A DNA stretch of 36,073 nt, taken from the NCBI GenBank assembly GCA_902517365.1, contig CABYCA010000004.1:1-36073 (forward strand), written 5' to 3'. Positions within the stretch are counted from its first letter, which is position 1. Each line of letters opens with the position of its first letter. The DNA comes from an uncultured Bacteroidota bacterium (lineage in GTDB: Bacteria; Bacteroidota; Bacteroidia; Flavobacteriales; Flavobacteriaceae). Positions 16,901 through 23,641 of the stretch are shown in pieces. The position numbers were made by a program, and so were the translations under genes. The notes beneath the pieces were generated by a model. It saw only the letters and a program-made list of their open reading frames with translations, searched no databases and had not been told where the DNA came from.

Positions 16901-17872
16901 TTGAGACTAACTCACAAAATAAAAAAGCCTATAATTCAAGAATTAAAAATTTTTGAAAAACAATTTTATGGTTCTATTTCATCAAAAGTTAAATTATTAG
17001 ATCTAATCCTGATCTACATTCTCAACAGAAAAGGTAAACAGATTAGACCAACATTAGTTTTGCTTTTTGCAAAAATGTTTTCTAAAGGAGAGCTTAATCA
17101 AAAGTCATATAGAGCAGCTAACTTAGTTGAATTGATCCATTCTGCCTCTTTGATTCATGACGATATAGTAGATGATAGTCATATTAGACGTAATTTCCTT
17201 ACTTTAAATGCTCTTTGGAAAAATAAAATTTCGGTTTTGGTAGGAGATTTCTTCCTATCAAAAGCTTTACTTCTTTCAACTGAAAATAAAGACTATGATT
17301 TACTAAACGAAGTGTCATTAGCAGTTAAAGAAATTTCTGAGGGAGAACTATTTCAAATTCAAAAATCTAGAAGTTTTTCTTTATCTGAAAAGGAATATCT
17401 GGACTTAATCTCAAAAAAGACTGCATCTCTTTTTGCATGTTGTTGCAAGGTGGGTTCTATATCTTCAGGAATAACGGACTTAGATAAAATAAATCTATTT
17501 GGTAATTATCTTGGGATAATATTTCAGATAAAGGATGACTTATTCGATTATTCGACAAGGAGAATTGGAAAACCAACAAAATTGGACTTAAAAACTCAAA
17601 AAATTACTTTACCATTAATTCATTCTATCGAAAAATCAAACCTAAAAGATAAAAGAAAAATCAAGTTAATACTGAAGAAGAAAAATTATTCAGTAAGTGA
17701 TAAAAAATTAGTAATTGAATTTATTACTAGGTATAATGGGTTTGAGTATGCTCACCAAAGAATGAACGATTTTAAAAAAAATGCTTTAAAAATATTGAAA
17801 GATTTTCCACAAAATGATTCAAATAATTCTATTAAAATTCTACTTGACTATATAATAGAACGAAAGTATTAA
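16901..17872 (+). CDS. Trans-polyprenyl diphosphate synthase
   Basis: Chain-elongating prenyltransferase of 323 residues that condenses isopentenyl diphosphate onto an allylic primer, probably for the menaquinone side chain. GKQIRP is at 45-50. The first aspartate-rich motif is DDIVDD (87-92) and the second DDLFD (212-216) in FQIKDDLFDY, with GKPTKLDLKTQK following. The start is a TTG at 16901: the resulting N-terminus (LTHKIKKPIIQELKIFE) aligns with what is expected for the family and no ATG is better placed. Product chain length cannot be read reliably; IspB-like octaprenyl or hexa/heptaprenyl synthase are the options. Confidence 0.88.
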   Translation: MRLTHKIKKPIIQELKIFEKQFYGSISSKVKLLDLILIYILNRKGKQIRPTLVLLFAKMFSKGELNQKSYRAANLVELIHSASLIHDDIVDDSHIRRNFLTLNALWKNKISVLVGDFFLSKALLLSTENKDYDLLNEVSLAVKEISEGELFQIQKSRSFSLSEKEYLDLISKKTASLFACCCKVGSISSGITDLDKINLFGNYLGIIFQIKDDLFDYSTRRIGKPTKLDLKTQKITLPLIHSIEKSNLKDKRKIKLILKKKNYSVSDKKLVIEFITRYNGFEYAHQRMNDFKKNALKILKDFPQNDSNNSIKILLDYIIERKY

Positions 17873-17900
17873 TTTGCTATATTACGTTAAATTATAGATT

Positions 17901-19832
17901 TTGATAAGTAAAGACACTATTGATAAAGTTTTTGAGTTTTCAAGAGTTGAAGAGGTAATATCTGATTTTATTGCTTTAAAAAAGTCTGGAGCAAATTATA
18001 AGGGGTTAAGTCCTTTCACTAATGAAAAAACTCCAAGCTTTGTTATTTCACCTTCAAAACAAATCTGGAAAGACTTTAGCTCAGGAAAAGGAGGTAATGT
18101 AATTGCTTTTCTTATGGAGCATGAACAATTTAATTATCCAGAGTCTATAAGATATCTCGCTAATAAGTATAATATTGAGATAATTGAAACAGAAGAAACT
18201 GCAGAAAATATTGAGGAGAGAAATGAAAGAGAATCATTATTTATAATTAATAAATTTGCATCATCATATTTTCAAGATATTCTTTTAGAAACAGAGGAAA
18301 TAAATGAATATTTATTTGAGAGAGGGTTAACAGTATCTACCATTAAAAATTTTAATCTTGGATATAGCATTGATTCGCAAGACAGATTCTACAAAAAAGC
18401 CAATGAGAATGGATATTCAGATGAGTATCTAGAAGAAACAGGTTTGGTTATATCAAATGAATATAAAAAAATTGATAGATTTCGAGGCAGAATAATTTTC
18501 CCTATAAAGAGTATCTCAGGAAGAGTTCTTGGTTTTGGAGGCAGAATAATTGACTCAAATAAAAAAATAGCTAAGTATATAAACTCTCCTGAAAGTAAAA
18601 TTTATAATAAAAGTAAAACTTTATATGGAATTTATGAGTCTAAACAATTTATAGTTAAAGATGATATGTGTCTTCTTGTAGAAGGTTATATGGATGTAAT
18701 CCAACTGCATGAAAATGGTATTAAAAATGTACTTGCATCATCTGGTACTTCTCTAACAAAAGAGCAGATAATCCTTATTAAGAGGCTGACATCTAATATT
18801 GTTGTTCTCTTTGATGGCGATCAAGCAGGATTAGAAGCATCTCTTAGAAGCATTGATATGATCCTAGAAGAGGGTCTTAATGTGAAAATTTGCTCCTTTC
18901 CTGAAGGGGATGATCCAGACAGTTTTGTAAGAAAAAACAAGAAGGATAAAATGTTAGAATTTATAAATAATGAGTCAAATGATTTTATTGACTTTAAATT
19001 ATTAATAAATAAAGATTATAAAGCTGACGAAGATAAAAAGGTTTCTTTAATTAAAAACATATTAAAATCTATTTCATTAATTCCAGACTCTCTTAAACAG
19101 GAAATTTATTTAAAAAAATTATCTTCTGTTCTTGAAATCGATGAATCCTCAATATTTAGATCTTTTGCAAACATTGGAGTAGCTAAATCATTAAATAGAT
19201 CTTCAAAAAATTTCTATAAATCTAAAATATCCAAAGTAAATACATTACAACAAAAGAATACTTCAACATATATATATCAATTAGAACGGCAGATAATTAG
19301 TATTTTGCTTAAATATGGTGCTGAAGAAATTCTATTTGAAGATATTATCCTTAGTAAGGATGCAAATGGAAAATTAATTGAAACAAAAAAGGATATTAGA
19401 TCAAAGGTATTTGAAAAAATCTATCTAGATTTACAACAAGATGAAATAGAATTTACTCACTCTCCTTTTAAAAATATATACAAGAAATTAATTGATGGAT
19501 TTCATAATCAAGATTCTCTGTCTATCGATAATTTTATAAATGATCTCGACTCTAACTCAAGTAAAATTGTTTCTGATATTTTAATTAATGATGATAAATA
19601 CAAATTGCATGATTGGGAGAGAAAGAATATATATGTTAAAAAGATTGGAAGTGAGTTAAGTCAACTTGTTAATGAGACAATTTTAAATATGAGGAGATAC
19701 TTAATTGATAAAAAGATTAATGAATTACAAGAATTTCAAAAAGGTGGAAGTAAAGAAGATGTCATGGAGGAAGTGATAAGCTATTATAAGCTAAAAAAAA
19801 TGTTATCAGCTAAACTCAATAGGGTTGTTTGA
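17901..19832 (+). CDS. dnaG: DNA primase DnaG, zinc ligands missing
   Basis: Synthesises RNA primers at replication forks. The 643-residue chain begins at a TTG (17901), giving ISKDTIDKVFEFSRVEEVI, a typical DnaG N-terminus. The N-terminal CHC2-type zinc-binding domain keeps its shape (NEKTPSF, GKGGNVIAFLM), but the four ligands expected from E. coli DnaG are replaced by Ser37, Thr40, Asp58 and Ser61. The catalytic core and TOPRIM domain look intact: LLVEGYMDVIQLHENG, LASSGTSLT, VVLFDGDQAGLEAS and GDDPDSF. The C-terminal helicase-interacting part is divergent, as usual. It ends 17 bases inside the convergent response-regulator gene. Confidence 0.94.
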   Translation: MISKDTIDKVFEFSRVEEVISDFIALKKSGANYKGLSPFTNEKTPSFVISPSKQIWKDFSSGKGGNVIAFLMEHEQFNYPESIRYLANKYNIEIIETEETAENIEERNERESLFIINKFASSYFQDILLETEEINEYLFERGLTVSTIKNFNLGYSIDSQDRFYKKANENGYSDEYLEETGLVISNEYKKIDRFRGRIIFPIKSISGRVLGFGGRIIDSNKKIAKYINSPESKIYNKSKTLYGIYESKQFIVKDDMCLLVEGYMDVIQLHENGIKNVLASSGTSLTKEQIILIKRLTSNIVVLFDGDQAGLEASLRSIDMILEEGLNVKICSFPEGDDPDSFVRKNKKDKMLEFINNESNDFIDFKLLINKDYKADEDKKVSLIKNILKSISLIPDSLKQEIYLKKLSSVLEIDESSIFRSFANIGVAKSLNRSSKNFYKSKISKVNTLQQKNTSTYIYQLERQIISILLKYGAEEILFEDIILSKDANGKLIETKKDIRSKVFEKIYLDLQQDEIEFTHSPFKNIYKKLIDGFHNQDSLSIDNFINDLDSNSSKIVSDILINDDKYKLHDWERKNIYVKKIGSELSQLVNETILNMRRYLIDKKINELQEFQKGGSKEDVMEEVISYYKLKKMLSAKLNRVV

Positions 19833-20490
19833 TATGTTTTCTAGCAAGAAGATAAAGGTCAGTCTTTGAATTAACTTCAAGCTTTCTCATAACCCTTGTT
19901 ATATAGGTATTTACTGTTTTTTGATTTATATTCAGCTTTTCAGAAATTTCAATGTTTCTCTTGCCACCAAAAAATAACTTTAGAACTTGAAGTTCTCTCT
20001 TAGAGAGACTATTTAGTTTTTCAGTGTTATAGTCAAAATTAAATCTATTTTTAAGTCTAGTAAATTTATTTAATTCTTTATTACCATATTTTGAAAAAGC
20101 TATTTCCTGAATTAGTTCTTTTATAGATTTCTTTTTCAAATTCTTTGTAATAAATCCTGAGGCTCCAAGCTTAAGAAGATTTACTGATTTACTCTCATTT
20201 GATTCTGATGTAAATATAATTATTGGAATTTCAGTCTTGTCTTTCCTTAATTTTTTTAATGTATCATTAATGTTGCCATTTTTAAAATTAATTTCAGAAA
20301 TAATCAAATCAATATTAAACTGTTCTATTAAATCATTAAGGTTTTCTTTAACTTCGCTGTAACAAGAAAATTCAAAAAATAATGAGTTTTTAAAAATAGA
20401 CTTCAGTCCGATGTAAACAATTGGATTTGGATCTGCAACTAAAATTTTTAACTTTTTCAATTTATTAAATATAATCTTTTGGAATTTCAC
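19816..20490 (-). CDS. LuxR/NarL-family response regulator with atypical receiver
   Basis: Two domains: a receiver-like domain (about residues 14-127) and a C-terminal LuxR-type helix-turn-helix (about 157-218, LSKRELQVLKLFFGG, NIEISEKLNINQKTVNTYITRVMRKLEV). In the receiver the acidic pocket is reduced to Asp20 and the phospho-acceptor position is Glu66 (DLIISEINF, where families have D). Thr94 and Lys116 of the switch are kept. It may therefore act independently of phosphorylation. No histidine kinase is nearby. The ATG at 20490 overlaps nadE by 26 bases; a TTG at 20460 (KKLKILVADPN) is an equally plausible start. The regulated genes are unknown. Confidence 0.82.
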   Translation of the reverse strand: MKFQKIIFNKLKKLKILVADPNPIVYIGLKSIFKNSLFFEFSCYSEVKENLNDLIEQFNIDLIISEINFKNGNINDTLKKLRKDKTEIPIIIFTSESNESKSVNLLKLGASGFITKNLKKKSIKELIQEIAFSKYGNKELNKFTRLKNRFNFDYNTEKLNSLSKRELQVLKLFFGGKRNIEISEKLNINQKTVNTYITRVMRKLEVNSKTDLYLLARKHIKQPY

Positions 20491-21247
20491 ATACTGGTAT
20501 CGGTAACATTTTATGTTTATTTGACGAATTAAATAATTTATATATATTCATAACTTCTTTTTCTCTTTTTGATAGATTTAATTCAGCTTCCGATTCTTGA
20601 AGCATTGCCTTTTCAAGCTCATTATAAGTTGCCCCTATTTGTTCTTCATCACTTCTATTGTCATTCCATAAACCGTCAGTTGGTTTAGCCTTGATAATTT
20701 CATCAATAATATTATGATATTTAGCGAGACTAAAAACCTCAGATTTTAATAAATCTGCAATTGGACTAATATCAACTCCACCATCTCCATATTTAGTATA
20801 AAATCCAATTCCAAAGTCTTCAACCTTATTTCCTGTACCAGCCACTATAAATTTATTTAGGGCAGAGAAGTAGTAAAGTGTAACCATTCTTAACCTAGAT
20901 CTAGTATTAGCCAAACTTAGATCATTTTTATCAGATCTATTTTTAGGCAGAGAATCTATAAACGTATTATAAGTATTATCTAGATTTATAAAAATAGAAG
21001 TTACATTAGGGTATTTTGACTTTAACCATTCAATATGCTTTCTTGATCTAGAAATTTGATCATTTCCCTGCTTAATTGGCATTTCAACACATATTAAATT
21101 TTTCCCAGTTTCAGCACACAATGTTGAGGTTAATGCTGAGTCAATTCCACCTGAAACTCCAACAACAAGGCCATCCATTTTGCTATTTTCCAAATATTTG
21201 TTAATCCATTTTACAATATGTTTTGAGACTTTTTCGGGGTGTTTCAT
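20465..21247 (-). CDS. nadE: NAD+ synthetase, ammonia-dependent type
   Basis: Last step of NAD synthesis, amidating nicotinate adenine dinucleotide with ATP and ammonia. The 260-residue chain has only the synthetase domain and no glutaminase (nitrilase) domain. The pyrophosphatase loop SGGIDSA is at 32-38; GTGNKVEDFGIGFYTKYGDGG and ISPIADLLKSEV are characteristic. It is divergent from gldC and overlaps or abuts the response regulator downstream. The nadE-gldC neighbourhood is familiar from flavobacteria, where gldB usually lies between or beside them. Confidence 0.95.
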   Translation of the reverse strand: MKHPEKVSKHIVKWINKYLENSKMDGLVVGVSGGIDSALTSTLCAETGKNLICVEMPIKQGNDQISRSRKHIEWLKSKYPNVTSIFINLDNTYNTFIDSLPKNRSDKNDLSLANTRSRLRMVTLYYFSALNKFIVAGTGNKVEDFGIGFYTKYGDGGVDISPIADLLKSEVFSLAKYHNIIDEIIKAKPTDGLWNDNRSDEEQIGATYNELEKAMLQESEAELNLSKREKEVMNIYKLFNSSNKHKMLPIPVCEIPKDYI

Positions 21248-21263
21248 AAATAATATTTAATTA

Positions 21264-21271
21264 TATATTTG
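21264..21271 (+). promoter_or_regulatory. Predicted -7 element for gldC
   Basis: TATATTTG matches TAnnTTTG. A weak -33 match (TTTC at 21242-21245) lies about 18 bases upstream. The predicted start near 21277 gives a leader of roughly 22 bases. It faces the nadE element, with only two bases between them. Confidence 0.5.
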
Positions 21272-21273
21272 TG

Positions 21274-21281
21274 CAAATTTA
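21274..21281 (-). promoter_or_regulatory. Predicted -7 element for nadE
   Basis: The minus strand reads TAAATTTG (TAnnTTTG) and ends 26 bases before the nadE ATG. A weak -33 match (TTTC on the minus strand, 21301-21304) lies 19 bases away, inside the first gldC codons. Together with the gldC element it forms a near-palindrome around 21267-21278. Confidence 0.5.
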
Positions 21282-21298
21282 GTACATAATAAAATTAT

Positions 21299-21625
21299 AT
21301 GAAAGAAACAGAAATAACAATTAAAGTTAAATTAGACTCCAATAATATTCCAGAAGAAATTAATTGGTCTGCTCCTGACGGTGGAATTAAAGATGAGCAG
21401 TCTAAAGCTATACTTCTCTCTTTCTGGGATAGTGCTAAAAAAGAAACTTTAAAGATGGATTTATGGACTAAAGAAATGCCAATTGATGAAATGAAATCTT
21501 TTATGTTACAGACTTTTGTCTCCATGAAAAATTCTATCTCTAAAGCTACTGGAGATGAAAATCTTGTTAACTTAGTTGATGACTTTTGTGCTGAATTTGA
21601 AAAAAGAGTTTCTAAAAAAAATTAG
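21299..21625 (+). CDS. gldC: Gliding motility-associated protein GldC
   Basis: A 108-residue soluble protein matching GldC of flavobacteria, where it supports gliding motility alongside the lipoprotein GldB. Recognisable stretches are INWSAPDGGIKDEQSKAI, LSFWDSAKKETLKMDLWTK and MPIDEMKSFMLQT. No signal peptide or membrane segment is present, so it is cytoplasmic. Molecular function is unknown even in model species. gldB, normally next to it, is absent: nadE is immediately upstream on the other strand and engB immediately downstream, with a four-base 3' overlap. Other gld/spr genes are not in the window, so motility cannot be inferred. Confidence 0.9.
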   Translation: MKETEITIKVKLDSNNIPEEINWSAPDGGIKDEQSKAILLSFWDSAKKETLKMDLWTKEMPIDEMKSFMLQTFVSMKNSISKATGDENLVNLVDDFCAEFEKRVSKKN

Positions 21626-22224
21626 ATTTGATATTCGTTTGTAGAGTCCTCTATAAAATTGAAAATGTCATCAATTCCTGATTTATCTTTTGATGATGTA
21701 ATATATAATTCTGGAAGTTCATCCCAATAAATAGAAAGTTGTGTTCTTAAATTATGAATTTGAAGTTCAATCTGGCCAGATTTTAATTTATCTGATTTTG
21801 TGAAAATTATAACAAATGGGCAAAAATTATCATTTAAAAATTCCATGAATTCAATATCAATTTTTTGTAGGTCATGTCTAATATCAATTAGTAAGAAAGT
21901 ATATAGAAGCTGTTTTCTTAATTTGAAATAACTTTTATGAGTTTTTTTAATGTCTTCTTTGATTTTTTTTGATAGAGTTGCATATCCATAACCTGGAAGA
22001 TCTACTAAATAAAAACTTTCATTTATTTTGAAATGATTTATTAAAATGGTTTTTCCTGGTGTTGATGATGTTTTAGCAATTTTTTTATTATTTACAAGAG
22101 AGTTTATTAGTGATGATTTACCAACATTGGATCTACCAATAATTGCATATTCGGGAAGTTTACTTTTAGGACACTCTTCAATTGACTTACTGCTTTTTTC
22201 AAAAACTGAATTAACTGGTTTCAT
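21622..22224 (-). CDS. engB: Ribosome biogenesis GTPase YihA/YsxC (EngB)
   Basis: TRAFAC-class GTPase needed for assembly of the large ribosomal subunit. The 200 residues include G1 GRSNVGKSS (30-38), G2 region TSSTPGKT, G3 DLPGYGYA and G4 TKSD. The size is typical for a single-domain EngB. It follows the alpha/beta hydrolase gene by ten bases on the same strand and probably shares its promoter. Its stop overlaps that of gldC by four bases. Confidence 0.96.
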   Translation of the reverse strand: MKPVNSVFEKSSKSIEECPKSKLPEYAIIGRSNVGKSSLINSLVNNKKIAKTSSTPGKTILINHFKINESFYLVDLPGYGYATLSKKIKEDIKKTHKSYFKLRKQLLYTFLLIDIRHDLQKIDIEFMEFLNDNFCPFVIIFTKSDKLKSGQIELQIHNLRTQLSIYWDELPELYITSSKDKSGIDDIFNFIEDSTNEYQI

Positions 22225-22234
22225 AATAAATTTA

Positions 22235-23002
22235 CTATAAGTTATTCTCTGAAAGCCACTCCTCCATTAATTTATTGAAATGAACCGGGTGTTCCATCAT
22301 TGGAGCGTGCCCGCATTTGTCAATCCACAGTAGATCTGAATTAGGAAGAAGAGAATTAAAATCTTCTGCAACATTTGGTGGTGTAACATAGTCTTGTTTA
22401 CCCCAAATAATTAAAGTTTTGGTCATCATTCTAGGAAGATCATCTGCCATATTGTGTCTTATTGCACTTTTAGCTAATGATAAAGTTTTTATTAATTTTT
22501 CTCTATCATTTACACTTGCAAAGACCTCATCAACTATTTCTTTGGTGGCAATTTTAGGATCATAAAAGACTTCTTCTGTTTTAGCCTTAATGTATTCATA
22601 GTTACCTCTTTTAGGATATCCATCACCAATCATTGTCTTCTCATACAGTCCTGAGCTACCAGTTATTACAAGTCCGCTAACTAACTCAGAATAATCTCTA
22701 GTGAATAGCAGACCAACATGTCCTCCAAGAGAATTGCCTAACAGAACTACATTTTTAAGTTTCTTAAATTCAATAAAATCAAAAACAAATTTTGAAAATG
22801 TAGCAACATTTGTTTTAATAATTGGGGTTGAGTCAACGGGAAGTTCCGGTATAATAACTTTATAATTTTTTGATGGAAAGTATTCAAAAACACCTTGAAA
22901 ATTACTGAGACCACCCATAAGCCCGTGAAGAATAATTATTGGTCTTCCTTCACCTTTTTCAATATATGCAAAGCCTCCTTCTTTAATTAAACTTTCTTCC
23001 AT
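22235..23002 (-). CDS. Alpha/beta-fold hydrolase
   Basis: A 255-residue cytoplasmic hydrolase with the triad Ser91 (GNSLGG), Asp204 (WGKQDYVTPP) and His232 (KCGHAPMMEHP), and the oxyanion segment ILHGLMGG (24-31). The frame is open upstream to 23077, but the ATG at 23002 (MEESLIKEGGFAYIEKG) gives the normal length and lies 17 bases after a -7 element, so the longer form is rejected. The substrate is unknown; similar proteins are often loosely called carboxylesterase or MhpC-like. A hydrolase in this position between engB and mraZ is a recurring flavobacterial arrangement, though a functional link to division is unproven. Confidence 0.88.
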   Translation of the reverse strand: MEESLIKEGGFAYIEKGEGRPIIILHGLMGGLSNFQGVFEYFPSKNYKVIIPELPVDSTPIIKTNVATFSKFVFDFIEFKKLKNVVLLGNSLGGHVGLLFTRDYSELVSGLVITGSSGLYEKTMIGDGYPKRGNYEYIKAKTEEVFYDPKIATKEIVDEVFASVNDREKLIKTLSLAKSAIRHNMADDLPRMMTKTLIIWGKQDYVTPPNVAEDFNSLLPNSDLLWIDKCGHAPMMEHPVHFNKLMEEWLSENNL

Positions 23003-23019
23003 AATCCGGATGTTAATCA

Positions 23020-23027
23020 CAAATATA
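23020..23027 (-). promoter_or_regulatory. Predicted -7 element for the hydrolase-engB pair
   Basis: The minus strand reads TATATTTG, a perfect TAnnTTTG, 17 bases before the hydrolase ATG at 23002. It predicts a leader of about 12 bases. No clear -33 TTG is seen. The 171-base gap 23003-23173 holds this element, the MraZ boxes and the mraZ promoter; nothing else is evident in it. Confidence 0.5.
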
Positions 23028-23109
23028 TGCATAAAGAATAACCTATTTTTTTTACATCTTAATTCGCTGTTAATCAAGTTGATAAATCCCTAAAAAATAA
23101 TTTATTAAC

Positions 23110-23140
23110 AAAGTGGTAAAAAGTGGTAAAAAGTGGTAAA
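23110..23140 (+). promoter_or_regulatory. Triple MraZ-box operator upstream of mraZ
   Basis: The 10-bp unit AAGTGGTAAA occurs three times in perfect tandem at 23111-23120, 23121-23130 and 23131-23140. A TGG core repeating every 10 bases is the known layout of MraZ operators (TGGGN with 5-base spacers in E. coli; AAAGTG-type repeats in Mycoplasma). The array ends seven bases before the -7 element and covers the -33 region, so bound MraZ would block the promoter. Confidence 0.85.
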
Positions 23141-23147
23141 TATATTT

Positions 23148-23155
23148 TATATTTG
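23148..23155 (+). promoter_or_regulatory. -7 element of the dcw cluster promoter
   Basis: TATATTTG matches TAnnTTTG and predicts a start near 23161 and a leader of about 13 bases to the mraZ ATG. The expected -33 position falls inside the MraZ repeats and has no TTG, which would fit a promoter whose upstream contact is controlled by MraZ. Confidence 0.6.
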
Positions 23156-23173
23156 AGTAAATCAACCAACTTA

Positions 23174-23641
23174 ATGCAACACTTTATAGGAACATATGAA
23201 TGCAAGGCAGATGAAAAAGGAAGAATTATGCTTCCAGTTTCTTTAAAAAAACAATTATCTGATAAGTTGAAAAATGGATTTGTTATCAAAAGAGCTGTTT
23301 TTAACTCCTGTCTAGAATTATATCCGTTAAAAGAGTGGGACGAATTAATGCTTAGAATAAATAAATTAAACAGGTTCAATAAAAAAAATATTGATTTTAT
23401 AAGGAGGTTTACAGCTGGAGTTAGACAAATTGATATTGATATTTCTGGAAGAATATTAATTCCAAAAGACTTAACAAACCATGCTAAAATTTCTAAAGAT
23501 ATAGTTGTTTCCTCAGCTGTAAATATCCTTGAGATTTGGGATAAGGGGCTTTATGAAGAATCTATAGATGATGCAAAAGGTGACTTCGGAAATCTTGCAG
23601 AAGATGTGATGGGTGATAAAACAGATAATAATGTATCATAA
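23174..23641 (+). CDS. mraZ: Transcriptional regulator MraZ
   Basis: First gene of the dcw cluster and its autorepressor in other bacteria. It has 155 residues and two tandem AbrB-like (SpoVT) half-barrels, marked by ADEKGRIMLP (about 12-21) and DISGRILIPKDL. The ATG at 23174 gives MQHFIGTYECKADEKGR, the conserved MraZ start; the frame is open back to 23123, but that start would fall inside the operator repeats and upstream of the -7 element. The protein forms ring-shaped oligomers that bind tandem repeats, matching the triple operator just upstream. The 3' end overlaps rsmH by 11 bases. Confidence 0.95.
   Translation: MQHFIGTYECKADEKGRIMLPVSLKKQLSDKLKNGFVIKRAVFNSCLELYPLKEWDELMLRINKLNRFNKKNIDFIRRFTAGVRQIDIDISGRILIPKDLTNHAKISKDIVVSSAVNILEIWDKGLYEESIDDAKGDFGNLAEDVMGDKTDNNVS

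Noticed and set aside
23003..23077. Upstream extension of the hydrolase by 25 residues
   Set aside because: It would start upstream of the -7 element, and the extra sequence does not resemble a signal peptide or the family.
23074..23379. A 101-residue minus-strand open frame over the mraZ promoter and 5' end
   Set aside because: It runs antisense through mraZ and the operator repeats and shows no family resemblance; a shadow frame.
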